Assembly (NCBI RefSeq): GCF_902712995.1
Contig: NZ_CACTIB010000004.1
Span: 1-64,000 of the forward strand
Direction of reading: 5' to 3'
Length of the DNA: 64,000 nucleotides
Source of the DNA: Candidatus Mycoplasma haematohominis
GTDB lineage: Bacteria; Bacillota_I; Bacilli_A; Mycoplasmatales; Mycoplasmoidaceae
Part shown: positions 49,859-58,520 of the stretch, piece by piece
Layout: each line of letters opens with the position of its first letter
Numbering within the stretch: position 1 is the first letter of the stretch
Position numbers and translations under genes: made by a program
The notes under the pieces: generated by a model
The model's input: only the letters and a program-made list of their open reading frames with translations
The model's database searches: none
What the model was told of the DNA's origin: nothing

Positions 49859-50024
49859 ACTCTATTATTTGTTTGTTCTCAACATAATAACAAAACACTT
49901 GTTTCCCAGCATTACTAGCTGGTTTCCATGCACATCAACTACTTAAGAAATAAAAGACCTAAAGCCTAAAAATAACTCATACCCATAAAAAACAGTTAAT
50001 ATGGTTGACGTAAGCATCTAATTC
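49859..50024. promoter_or_regulatory. Divergent intergenic region between array and PF6 gene
   Basis: This is the only divergent junction of the array. Near the minus-strand start it has CATAATAACAAAACA, echoing the AATAATAAC block before other PF1 genes. A small inverted repeat, CCAGCATTACTAGCTGG, lies in the middle. No ORF. Confidence 0.45.
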
Positions 50025-50720
50025 ATGTCATTACTAGCTAAATCTGCTATAGCTGCAACAGTCATAAGTGCTGGTTCAGCCGTAACTGCTCATCAGTTAA
50101 TCCAAAACAAAGGCAGTGATTCTACTTCTACACAACAACCAACTGATTCAAATACCTTAGAAGTAGAAGAACAAAAGAAAGTTGAACCTGAACAACAAAT
50201 AACAAAACCTCAAAAACCAACTACAAAAAGAACTCCTCCTGCATTACCACCAAGACCTTCTACTTCCCAAAGACTAGAGCATACTTCTAAACCAGCAATA
50301 TCTGCAGCTTCAATCCCAGCTGGTTCAATATTCGACAGAAGTCGTTTCTTTGGCCACAGTGGAAAAAATACTCCTTCCAGAATAAATTCAATTGAATTCA
50401 AACCTATAGAAGGAAGAGATAGACCTACTTGATTAGATCAATTGCCAAATACTAAGGGAAGCTGTCAAGATGATAACGGTATTAAATGTGAATGAAGCGA
50501 TATATTAAAAGCACATGTTCCTAAAGAAAAAAGATTGAAATTAGAACAATCCGCAATGGATCATGCAACCGATAAATGTTCAAAGATTAATGGAAGAATG
50601 CACGACGATACCCAAACAAAAAGAAAGGGATGACAAACATGTCACTACTCAGAAAACTACTACGCTAGAGAAGCTTCCTTCTATGACCTAAATTTAGATA
50701 ACAAAGAACTTTACGAATAA
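50025..50720 (+). CDS. PF6 paralogous protein, longest member
   Basis: 231 residues. MSLLAKSAIAATVISAGSAV leader, then an extended Pro/Gln/Thr-rich linker (QKPTTKRTPPALPPRPSTSQ) to about residue 110. PF6 domain: RPTWLDQL, CEWSDILKAHVPKEKR, KKGWQTCHYSENYY, YDLNLDNKELYE. Closest in its domain to 13527-14138 (GSCQD, LKAHVP). It is separated from the other PF6 genes by the whole minus-strand array. Confidence 0.87.
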
Positions 50721-51378
50721 TTCTTAATTAATCTCCAGGATAAGTACAAATCTCACCATAAAAGTCTCTATTAGTCTTTCAATTCAGACGTGTATAGTTC
50801 TTTAACTCTTCTTTTATTTTTCCTTTCTCATAATCCTGACATCACTTCATTACATCTCTAGCTCTTTCTTTACCTTTCTCAGTTAACGCTTCTCCTATTG
50901 CTCCGCCAGAATCTTTATATTCTTTTGTATTCCTTAACCAAGTTTTCTGATCATCTTCAGCATTATTGTTATCCTCAATCGGATTACTACTTAAACTAGG
51001 TCAAACTCTTTTTCAATCATCTGAATCATCATTTAAATTCCTCAAAGGCGCATCTGTTCCTCCATCAACATCATCTTCATTAGTAAACCACTTCTCATGA
51101 TGCGATTGCCTTATTCTCCTGTTATATGTATTTCCGTCCTGATGAACAAAAGGAGTATTTAAATACTTCTCAATTTCAGGATCTAATCTTTCTCCAGAAT
51201 TACCATGCAGTACAGCTCCAGTTATAGTGCTGCCTATAACTGCTGCTCCTGAACCTAATTTAACAGCTAAGTTTATTTTTGATTCCATAAAAATAGATTA
51301 CTACAAACAAGTTTATTTTTAGCAAATAAAGCTAACAAAGATCAAAATCAACCTATTTAGAAGCATAAAAAAATTAAA
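50706..51378. repeat. Left copy of PF7 duplication (partner 51588-52262)
   Basis: It begins within the last codons of the PF6 gene (GAACTTTACGAATAA) and covers the PF7 gene and its upstream non-coding sequence down to GAAGCATAAAAAAATTAA. The partner starts with the same 15 bases although no PF6 gene is there. Confidence 0.85.
50728..51288 (-). CDS. PF7 protein
   Basis: 186 residues. MESKINLAVKLGSGAAVIGS followed by TITGAVLHG forms a single hydrophobic N-terminal segment. Then ERLDPEIEKYLNTPF, an Asp-rich stretch, WKRVWPSLSSNPIED, DDQKTWLRNTKEY, VMKWCQDYEKGKIKEELKN and FYGEICTYPGD. Two Cys. Several Trp are TGA. Convergent with the PF6 gene, 7 bases apart. No known family. Confidence 0.85.
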
Positions 51379-51507
51379 TACCTCAATCTACATATCAACC
51401 ATGGTACCCAAAAATTCCAGGTTTAATTTTGGTTTTCTTTATGTCTGATTTAAGCAGATAAAAATTTCTTGTTCTTTTTCCTAAACACCCCTTACCTTCA
51501 TCATTTT
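51374..51507 (-). pseudogene. PF8 C-terminal remnant
   Basis: On the minus strand an open stretch reads KGCLGKRTRNFYLLK, KKTKIKPGIFGYHGWYVDWG and a final Ile before TAA. This aligns with PF8 C-termini (LGKRKNGFYDL, KTKPGTFGYYGWYVDWGI). There is no upstream PF8 body or start. It shows that the PF8 cluster once reached into this region. Confidence 0.75.
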
Positions 51508-51523
51508 TACGAAATTAATAGAA

Positions 51524-51597
51524 CTAAGTTGGTAAAGCAGCTGAAGTTTGTGTTTGAGCTCCTGAAGGAGCAACAGAAGATGCTCGTGAACTTTACG
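51524..51597 (-). pseudogene. PF1 C-terminal remnant fused to a PF6 tail scar
   Basis: The minus strand reads VAPSGAQTQTSAALPT then TAG, resembling the end of the PF1 gene at 45988 (TQTPAAQSN). At about 51588 it joins, without a gap, the GAACTTTACGAATAA scar from the end of a PF6 gene. Together with the PF8 remnant it fills the 321-base region 51289-51609, which has no intact gene. Confidence 0.6.
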
Positions 51598-52262
51598 AAT
51601 AATTTTTAATTAATCTTCAGGATAAGTACAAATCTCACCATAAAAATCTCTATTAGTCTGTCAATTCAAGCGTCCAGGATTCTTCAACTCTTCTTTTATT
51701 TTCCCTTGCTCATAATCCTGACATCATTTCATAACCTCTCTTGCTCTTTCCATGCCTTTTTCTGTTAACTTCTCCCCTGCTGTCTTATTAGGAGCTGTAT
51801 ATTCTTTTGTATTACTTAACCAAGTTTTCTGATCATCCTCAACATTATTCTTATCTTCAATAGGATTACTACTTAAATAAGGCCAAACTCTTTTTCAGTC
51901 ATCTGAATTATCATTTAGATTCTTCAAAGGAGAAATTGTTCCTCCATCATCTTCTTCACTATTAAATCATTTCTCATTATCTGATTGTCTTACTCTCTTC
52001 TTATATGTATATCCACCTTGAGTAAAAGGAGTATTCAAATATTTCTCTATCTCAGGATCTAATCTTTCGCCAGAATTACCATGCAATACAGCTCCAGTTA
52101 TAGTACTACCAGCAACTACCGTTCCTAAACCTAATTTAACAGCTAAATTTACTTTTGATTCCATAAAAATAGATTACTACAAGTAAGTTTATTTTCAACA
52201 AATAAAATTTACAAATACCAAAATTAAATCTATTTGAAAGCATAAAAAAACAAAAAAATTAA
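51588..52262. repeat. Right copy of PF7 duplication (partner 50706-51378)
   Basis: It contains the second PF7 gene plus its upstream flank (CTATTTGAAAGCATAAAAAA) and, at the 3' edge of the PF7 gene, the PF6 tail scar. The flank is more diverged than the coding part. Confidence 0.85.
51610..52164 (-). CDS. PF7 protein
   Basis: 184 residues. MESKVNLAVKLGLGTVVAGS, TITGAVLHG; ERLDPEIEKYLNTPFTQGG; WKRVWPYLSSNPIEDKNN; VMKWCQDYEQGKIKEELKN; FYGEICTYPED. Differs from its copy mainly in the loop after NTPF, the Asp-rich linker and the segment following NTKEY. Confidence 0.85.
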
Positions 52263-52312
52263 TACGTTTCAAACAACTTAAATTTGCCCTATCCAAATAA
52301 ATTTCTAAAAAA

Positions 52313-53094
52313 CTAAATCCCTCAATCTACGTACCAACCGTAGTAACCAAATGTCCCAGGTTTAGTTCTTTTCTTTTTAGGTTGTTCTTTTGGTTTAGGA
52401 GTATCAGTCTGAGGTGTTGGTTGTGGGTTATAAAACTTTCATTCAACCTTAGGTTTCTTAGGCATTTCTACCCTTTTAGGTCTTTTTCCTGTTTTTTGAC
52501 TTTTATCTCGTTGAAGGCCATAAAATTTCATTCTTTTATGTCCTGCTTCTAATGGATCAGTTGGATCTTTTTTATCGTCACTTAACTTTCATCATCATGA
52601 GTAGGCTTCTCCGCAAATATCTTCAAGTCAATCTTCTGATCCAAAACCACAACCTAAACCATCTATAAAACCTGAATAAGATAAGTCTTCTTTTAGAGGA
52701 TCATATACTTCCTTAAATCCTCCTAACTTCTTAGCTCTTTCTTTTTCATCATAAAGTTTGCTAAATATTTCTCTTCTTCCTGGTAAATCATTCTGATTGC
52801 TTCTTTCTTTCTCTTGTAATCATCACAAAAACTTTCTGGCATCGCCACAAAACTTTTTCTCTCAACCATCTAAACCATCTCCAGTGCCGCAACCTAATTT
52901 ATCCATAATGCCACTTATGGATGGATCATTTAAAAGCGCAGAAGAACCTGTAGGCAACGCATCAGCGTCGCCAACTATTAATTCAGAACTGTTAGGTGAG
53001 GGGGGGTACTATCTTTACTTCCTGTTTTAGTAATCATGAATACAGAAGAAACAGCTGTTACTAAGAAGAATAGAAAGGGTAAAACAAATGCCAT
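52313..53094 (-). CDS. PF8 protein 1, joined through a -1 shift at a C7 tract
   Basis: The leader ORF from ATG 53094 (MAFVLPFLFFLVTAVSSVFM) stops after 38 codons. The remainder is open in the -1 frame from the C7 tract (53000-53006 on the minus strand) to TAG at 52313. Joined length is about 260 residues. After the join: Ser/Asp-rich linker, a first LGC-GLDGWEKKFC repeat, a Lys/Glu/Arg-rich helix, a second LGCGFGSEDWLEDICGEAYS repeat, then a basic Pro-rich tail ending GYYGWYVDWGI. Own promoter at 53117-53124. Likely secreted or membrane anchored. Function unknown. Confidence 0.75.
53000..53006 (-). other. C7 slippage site of PF8 protein 1
   Basis: The minus strand reads AGATAGTACCCCCCCTCACC. 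In the leader frame this is AGT ACC CCC CCT CAC; in the downstream frame TAG TAC CCC CCC TCA CC. The -1 frame is closed by TAG right before the tract. Confidence 0.8.
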
Positions 53095-53116
53095 AATCTA
53101 ACTTAAAGATGCCAAA

Positions 53117-53124
53117 ATTTTATA
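53117..53124 (-). promoter_or_regulatory. PF8 promoter -10 box (gene 1)
   Basis: TATAAAAT on the minus strand, 22 bases before the ATG, in the conserved context TATAAAATTTTGGCATCTTT shared by most PF8 genes. Confidence 0.55.
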
Positions 53125-53149
53125 CGTATAGTCAATTAAAAACAAAAAA

Positions 53150-53931
53150 TTAAATTCCTCAATCTACATATCAACCGTAATAACCAAATGTTCCTGGTTT
53201 AGTTTTTTTCTTTTTAGGCTGTTCTTTCTGTTTAGGAGTTTCAGCTTGTTTTGGAGCTGTAGGCTGATCGTAGTAAGTCCAAACAACCGTAGGTCTCTTA
53301 GGCATCGGTACTCGTTTTCGTTCTTCTCCTGTGTTTTTCCTTTTATCTCGTTGAAGATCGTAAAATTTTGTCTTTTTATGTCCTGCCTCCAAAGCCTCAT
53401 TTGGATCCTTTTTATCGTCACTTAATCTTCATCATCATGCATACGCTTCTCCGCAAGTCTCCTTATCTCAATACTGTGCCCCGAAACCACAACCTAAACC
53501 ATCTATAAAGCCCTCAAAAGAAAAATCTTCTTTACTTGGATCATATTTATTCTTCAAGCCTCCTTCTTGTCTTGCTCTCTCTTTTTCTTTTTTAAGTTTG
53601 TCAAATATAGCTGATCTTCCTGATAAATCATTTGGCATACTCCAACCTTTTTCTTGCAACCATCACCATCAATTTCTTGCATCATCACAAAACTTTTTCT
53701 CTCAACCATCTAAACCGTTTTCACAACCTAATTTACTCATCATTCCACCTATAGATGGATCATTTAAAGATGTAGAAGCATCAGTAGGAGACGAATCAAC
53801 GCCACCAACTGTTAATGTGAGACTACTAGACGAGGGGGGGTACTATTAGAACTACCACTAGTTCCAACAATCATAAAAGTAGAAGAGACAGCTGTTAGTA
53901 AGAAAAATAGAAAAGGTAGGAAAAATGCCAT
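53150..53931 (-). CDS. PF8 protein 2, joined through a -1 shift at a C7 tract
   Basis: The leader ORF (MAFFLPFLFFLLTAVSSTFM) from ATG 53931 ends in TAA 39 codons on. The tract is 53834-53840. The -1 frame then runs to TAA at 53150, about 260 residues in all. Body: MMSKLGCENGLDGWEKKFCD, a Trp-rich DARNWWWWLQEKGW, KKEKERARQEGG, GLGCGFGAQYWDKETCGEAY, HKKTKFYDLQRDKRK, VVWTYYDQP and KKKKTKPGTFGYYGWYVDWG. Two LGC...C repeats suggest paired disulfides. Same size as protein 1. Confidence 0.78.
53834..53840 (-). other. C7 slippage site of PF8 protein 2
   Basis: The minus strand reads AATAGTACCCCCCCTCGTC. Leader frame AGT ACC CCC CCT CGT; downstream frame TAG TAC CCC CCC TCG. Same register as the sister genes. 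Confidence 0.8.
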
Positions 53932-53951
53932 AACTAATTTAAGGAGTAAAA

Positions 53952-53959
53952 ATTTTATA
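53952..53959 (-). promoter_or_regulatory. PF8 promoter -10 box (gene 2)
   Basis: TATAAAAT on the minus strand, 20 bases before the ATG. The bases between the box and the start are the least conserved of the seven copies. Confidence 0.5.
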
Positions 53960-53986
53960 TATATGAATAACTAAACACTAAAAAAA

Positions 53987-54810
53987 TTAAATACCTCAAT
54001 CTACATACCAACCGTAATAACCAAATGTTCCTGGTTTAGTTTTTTTCTTTTTAGGCTGTTCTTTTGGTTCAGGAATTGAAGGATGAGTTGGATCTTTTTC
54101 TCTAGCTTTCTCTTTCTCTCTTTCTAATTGTCTTCTCTGCTCTTCTTCCTGTTGTTTCTTTCTTGCTGCTTCTCTTCTTCTCTGTTCTGCAGGAGTTCCG
54201 TATATTCTATTTCTAAGGTCATAAAAACCATTTTTTCTTTTTCCTAGATCTCCAGGATCTCCCAAATGCCCCTTACCTCCATCATATCCCCACAATCAAA
54301 CATAAACTTCATCGCAAATTTTTTGATTTCTGCCCTCTAAACCAAAATAGCAACCTAAACCATCTATCACATCCGGATCTTTAAAACCTCCAATATCTAC
54401 TTCTTCTGAGTCCTTTATCTTTTCAGGTTTGCCTCTTTCTTTTTCTTCTTTTAATTTGTCGTATATTTTCTTTCTTGTCTCTCCTTGATCGCTGTGTTTA
54501 TATTGATATTCTTCTCCTAAACCGCCTAATCAAGATTTAACATCATCACAAAATTTCTTATTTTCTCCGCTAGTACCATCACAACCTAAACCTCTTAAGA
54601 TGGCATTATCTGTATAACCTCCGGCAGCAGCTGCAGTATCTCCTAAGAGACTTACTTGAGCTGCAGTAGATGATGAATAATCATCACCAACTTCTAAATC
54701 TAAGCTACTAGGTGAGGGGGGGTACTACCTTGACTACCAGTTCCGACAATCATAAAAGTAGAAGAAACAGCTGTTACTAAGAAAAATACAAGTGGAAGAA
54801 AGAATGCCAT
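53987..54810 (-). CDS. PF8 protein 3, joined through a -1 shift at a C7 tract
   Basis: The leader MAFFLPLVFFLVTAVSSTFM from ATG 54810 is closed by TAG 36 codons on. The -1 frame from 54716-54722 continues to TAA at 53987, about 274 residues. The body has an Ala/Gly-rich linker (GDTAAAAGGYTDN), LRGLGCDGTSGENKKFCDD, a Lys/Glu helix, DGLGCYFGLEGRNQKICDE, GKRKNGFYDLRNRIYG and a long Arg/Glu/Gln coiled-coil-like tail (RRREAARKKQQEEEQRRQLE) before KPGTFGYYGWYVDWGI. Confidence 0.78.
54716..54722 (-). other. C7 slippage site of PF8 protein 3
   Basis: The minus strand reads GGTAGTACCCCCCCTCACC. Upstream sequence (AAGGTAG) differs from AAGATAG in other copies, but the TAG in the -1 frame is kept. Confidence 0.8.
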
Positions 54811-54832
54811 AAATTAATTTGAAGATGCCAAA

Positions 54833-54840
54833 ATTTTATA
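54833..54840 (-). promoter_or_regulatory. PF8 promoter -10 box (gene 3)
   Basis: TATAAAAT on the minus strand, 22 bases before the ATG, in the common TTTTGGCATCTT context. Confidence 0.55.
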
Positions 54841-55011
54841 CATAAAGCGATTCAACTCTAAAAAAATTAATCTCTCTAACCTTGAAGGCCTTACCTATCT
54901 ATATCAACCATTTTCTTCTTTCAAATTCTGAAAATATAAACATTTAACTATCGCGTATAAATTAATTTGTAAACAAACTAATTTAGATTATTAAAAAAAT
55001 AAACATAAAAA

Positions 55012-55332
55012 ATGGGCGTACTCAAACTCATCTGAAGCTTAAATAAATTATGCTTCCTGATTGCTAAATTAATAGCAGCAGGAGGAGTATTAACTGGTTT
55101 AGGTTATCTAGGATATGCAGGAACTAGAGCTTTTATAGATTGGATACAGAATTCTCCAGAAGGTAAGAATATAGTTGGAGGCATAAAGTCAGTTGTTGAT
55201 GCTGCTTGTGAGAAAATAGCTGGAGAGAAAGACAACAATAAATGTTTAGACACGATAAAGAATAAAGTAACTGGAAAAACTCAAGAAAAAGAAGCAGCAG
55301 CAACTAGTAATGAAACAATAGATAAAGACTAA
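55012..55332 (+). CDS. PF9 small membrane protein
   Basis: 106 residues on the strand opposite to its PF8 neighbours. MGVLKLIWSLNKLCFLIAKL with TGA as Trp, then AAGGVLTGLGYLGYAGTRAF, so about residues 15-45 are hydrophobic. After it NSPEGKNIVGGIKSVVDAAC, NNKCLDTIKNKVTGKT and a Glu/Ala/Thr tail. Two Cys in the soluble part. The upstream spacer from 54841 holds a faint PF8-like scrap (ENGWYR on the minus strand) and no other gene. One paralogue at 56375. Confidence 0.75.
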
Positions 55333-55381
55333 TCAACAACCAAAAAACAAGGATAAATTTAATTCTTAAATACCTAACCCT

Positions 55382-56169
55382 TTAACGCGCTCACTCTACA
55401 TACCAGCCGTAGTAACCAAAAGTTCCTGGTTTAGTTTTTTTCTTTTTAGATTTCTCTTTTGGATCAGGAGTCAAACCTCCCTTTCCTTGACCCTCTCCAG
55501 CTTTTCTTCTCTCTTCTTCTTCCTGTTGTTGTCTTCTTTGTTCTTCTTGCTTCCTTACTTTTTCTTCTCTTGCTCTTCTTTCTGCATATGAACCGTCTAT
55601 TTTCCTTTTAAAGTTATAAAAATCATTTTTCCTATTTCCCTTTTCAAGAGGAGCTTGTGGATCATATTTACCGCCATCTAATCCTCATAATCATGAATAA
55701 ACAGAATTACAAACCTCTTTTTTTCTACCTTCTAAACCAAAACGACAATTTAAACTATCTAAAACTCCATCATCAGTTTCTCATTCATCTCCTGTAAGAG
55801 GGGACGCCACCTTATCTCTACCTTTCTCTTTTTCTTGCTCTAATCTATTAAATATTTTTTGTCTCTTTTCTTTATCGTTTGGATTAACTGTTTTTTCATC
55901 TAATCCCCATAGTCATGAATTTATATCACTACAAAATTTTTTATCTCAACCTTGTACATCGCCCGTTCCACAACCTAATTTACTATAAATTGCTGTATTA
56001 GAAAAATCATTAGCGTCAGCTACAGTTAATGATGAAAAATCATCACCAACTTCTAAAGCTAAGCTGCTAGGTGAGGGGGGGTACTATCTTTACTTCCTGT
56101 ATTGGCTATCATAAAAGCAGAAGAAGCTGCTGTTAATAAGAAGAAAAGAAGAGGGAAGAAAAAAGCCAT
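55382..56169 (-). CDS. PF8 protein 4, joined through a -1 shift at a C7 tract
   Basis: The leader MAFFFPLLFFLLTAASSAFM from ATG 56169 stops at TAG after 36 codons. The -1 frame from 56075-56081 ends at TAA 55382, about 262 residues. First repeat YSKLGCGTGDVQGWDKKFCS; second around LNCRFGLEGRKKEVCNS (LNC instead of LGC). Then KRKNDFYNFKRKIDGS and an Arg/Glu/Gln-rich tail, KPGTFGYYGWYVEWAR at the end, slightly different from the usual DWGI. Confidence 0.78.
56075..56081 (-). other. C7 slippage site of PF8 protein 4
   Basis: The minus strand reads AGATAGTACCCCCCCTCACC, identical over this stretch to gene 1. Confidence 0.8.
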
Positions 56170-56191
56170 AAATTAGATTAAAGATGCCAAA

Positions 56192-56199
56192 ATTTTATA
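56192..56199 (-). promoter_or_regulatory. PF8 promoter -10 box (gene 4)
   Basis: TATAAAAT on the minus strand, 22 bases before the ATG, preceded by ACTATATG. Confidence 0.55.
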
Positions 56200-56374
56200 C
56201 ATATAGTGAGTCAGTAATTAAAAAAATTAATTTCCTTAATACTAAAAATTTACCTATCTATACCCATTAACCCAAGATACTTTTTAAGCTGTCTTTATTA
56301 GTATTCTTGCTTTCTTTTTTTAAATAAATAATTAAACAAAACAAATCTATTAAAAGAGATTAAAAAAATTAAAA

Positions 56375-56725
56375 ATGAGTTTACTCAAAATTGTTTGAAG
56401 CGCAAACAAATTAAGTTTCCTAATTGCTAAGTTATTAGCAGGAGGAGGAACACTAATTGGTTTAGGTTATCTGGGATATACAGGAACTAAAGCTGTTATA
56501 TACTGAACAAAAAATTCTCCAGAAGGAAAGAATATAGTTGGAGGCATAAAGTCAGTTGTTTATGCTGCCTGTAAAAAGATTGGAGGAGGTGAAGATATTA
56601 ATGGCTGTATAAACCAACTAAAAAATAAAGTTACTGGATCATCTAAAGAAGAAGGAAAAGAAGCAACCACTACTACTGAAGCAGGAGCTCCAGCAACAAC
56701 AACTGCAAGACAAGCAACAGAGTAA
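56375..56725 (+). CDS. PF9 small membrane protein
   Basis: 116 residues. MSLLKIVWSANKLSFLIAKL, LAGGGTLIGLGYLGYTGTKA; NSPEGKNIVGGIKSVVYAAC; Lys-rich middle; tail with many Thr/Ala (GAPATTTARQATE), longer than in its paralogue. Like 55012-55332 it follows a PF8 promoter region on the opposite strand, suggesting that PF8 and PF9 were duplicated together as a divergent pair. Confidence 0.75.
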
Positions 56726-56771
56726 CTTTAATTTTTAAATACCAAACAAAAAATATAAGTTTTCAACGCCT

Positions 56772-57610
56772 CTAGATTCCTCAATCTACATATCAACCGT
56801 AATAACCAAATGTTCCTGGTTTAGTCTTACCTTTCTTTTTAGGCTGTTCTTTTGGTTTAGGAATTCTAGGTGGTGTTTGTTCTTTTTCTCTAGCCTTCTC
56901 TTTCTCTTGTTGTTGTCTCTGCTCTTCTTCTTGCTTTCTCCTTGTTTCCTCTTCTAATTTTCTGGCTGCCTCTTTTCTTCTTCGTTGCGCAGTATTACCA
57001 TATATTCCGTTGCTCAAATCATAGTAACTATTTTTTCTTTTTCCTTTATCTGCAGGATCTCCCAGACGTCCCTTGCCTTCATCATCTCCTCACAATCAAC
57101 GATAAGCTTCGTCGCATAATCTCTTATTTCTGCCCTCTCAACCAAAATTACAACCTAATGCATCTATTACATCTTGATCTGGAAAATTATTCCTATTTAG
57201 CTCATCTTCACTCTTTAAATTAGAAGGTCTGCCTCTTTCCTTTTCTCCCTTTAGCTTCTGATATAAATCAGCTCTATCTTGTGTATTACTATCATCGTTT
57301 CTATATTTATATTTTCCTCCTAAGTCACCTAATCAATTCTTAACATCGTCACAAAACTTACTTCCAGTTCCTCCTTGACAACCTAAACCAGCAAGAATAG
57401 ATCCATCAGAATAACCTCCAGCTGATGCAGCGTTATCTCCTGTAAGACTAACTCCTGTTCCGGCAGAAGTAGATGATGAACCAACATCACCAACCTCTAG
57501 AACTAAACTACTAGGTGGGGGGTACTATCTTTACTTCCTGTCTTGGCTATCATAAAAGCAGAAGAGACTGCTGTTAATAAGAAGAAAAGAAGGGGAAGAA
57601 CAAAAGCCAT
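56772..57610 (-). CDS. PF8 protein 5, joined through a -1 shift at a C6 tract
   Basis: The leader MAFVLPLLFFLLTAVSSAFM from ATG 57610 ends at TAG 36 codons on. The tract is C6 followed by A (57517-57522), three bases shorter than the other copies across the site, yet the downstream ORF is still exactly -1. It ends at TAG 56772; joined product about 279 residues, the longest. Body: GLGCQGGTGSKFCDDVKNW, a Lys/Glu helix, second repeat beginning DALGCNFGWEGRNKRLCDEA, an Arg/Glu/Gln-rich helix and KTKPGTFGYYGWYVDWGI-type end. In this copy the second tRNA could not re-pair well after slipping, which matters for any mechanism. Confidence 0.75.
57517..57522 (-). other. C6 slippage site of PF8 protein 5
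   Basis: The minus strand reads AGATAGTACCCCCCACCTAG. Leader frame ACC CCC CAC; downstream frame TAG TAC CCC CCA CCT. The net 3-base difference preserves the -1 relation. Confidence 0.8.
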
Positions 57611-57632
57611 AAGTTAATTTAAAGATGCCAAA

Positions 57633-57640
57633 ATTTTATA
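57633..57640 (-). promoter_or_regulatory. PF8 promoter -10 box (gene 5)
   Basis: TATAAAAT on the minus strand, 22 bases before the ATG, in the common context. Confidence 0.55.
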
Positions 57641-57666
57641 CATATAGTTAGCTAAAAATTAAAAAA

Positions 57667-58463
57667 CTAACGTACTCATTCTACGTATCAACCATAGTAT
57701 CCAAATGTTCCAGGTTTAGTTCTTTTCTTCTTAGGATGCTCTTTTGGTTTAGGAGTTAAATCTCCTTTTCCATGACCATCACTAGCTCTTCTTTTTTCCT
57801 CCTCTTCCCGTTGTTGTCTTCTCTTTTCTTCTTCTTGTTCCTGTTGTTTCTTTCTTTCTTGCTCTTTCCTTCTTTTTATTTGTTCTGCCATAGGTCCATC
57901 TATTTTCTTTTTAAAATCGTAGAACTTATTCTTCGCTTTTGCTTTTCCCTCAGTATCGTCTGGCTCATATTTGCCCCCATCAAGATCTCATAATCACCAA
58001 TAAACATCATCACAAACTTCCTTTTTTCTATCTTCTGAACCAAAACGACAATTTAAACGATCTAAAGCTGCATCTCTATTTTCTCACCCCTCTCCTGAAA
58101 ACAAAGTTTTATTTCCTTTACTCTTTTTTTCTTTTTCTAAAAATGCAAAAACTTTTGGCCTCTTATCTTTATCGTTTGGATCGAAATCTCCTAATTTTTT
58201 TCATAATCACGAATAAACATCTGCACAAAATTTCTTTTCTCAATCGTCTGATTCACCAACTCCACAACCTAATGCACCATAAATCCCAGTATTAGAAAAA
58301 TCGTTATTAGTAGCTGCAGTAAATGATGAATAACCATCATCAACTTTTAAAGCTAAGCTACTAGGCGAGGGGGGGTACTATCTTTACTTCCTGTTTTAGC
58401 AATCATGAATGTAGAAGAGATTGCTGTTAGTAAGAAAAATAGAAGAGGAAGAACAAACGCCAT
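57667..58463 (-). CDS. PF8 protein 6, joined through a -1 shift at a C7 tract
   Basis: The leader MAFVLPLLFFLLTAISSTFM from ATG 58463 ends at TAG after 36 codons. The -1 frame from 58369-58375 ends at TAG 57667, about 265 residues. First repeat GALGCGVGESDDWEKKFCAD; second DRLNCRFGSEDRKKEVCDDV; then AKAKNKFYDFKKKIDGP, a tail of Lys/Glu/Gln/Arg (RKEQERKKQQEQEEEKRRQQ) and GYYGWYVEWVR. Closest to protein 4. Confidence 0.78.
58369..58375 (-). other. C7 slippage site of PF8 protein 6
   Basis: The minus strand reads AGATAGTACCCCCCCTCGCC. Same register and the same upstream TAG. Confidence 0.8.
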
Positions 58464-58485
58464 GATTTAATTTAAAGAGGTCGAA

Positions 58486-58493
58486 ATTTTATA
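58486..58493 (-). promoter_or_regulatory. PF8 promoter -10 box (gene 6)
   Basis: TATAAAAT on the minus strand, 22 bases before the ATG; downstream context TTTCGACCTC differs from the consensus TTTGGCATC. Confidence 0.52.
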
Positions 58494-58520
58494 CATATAA
58501 GTGATTAGAAATGAAAAAAA

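Noticed and set aside
49909..49925. Inverted repeat CCAGCATTACTAGCTGG as an operator
   Set aside because: A single short palindrome in an A/T-rich spacer, not repeated at other array promoters.
54841..55011. PF8 remnant upstream of the first PF9 gene
   Set aside because: Only about six codons (ENGWYR then stop) resemble the PF8 end; too short to list as a pseudogene.
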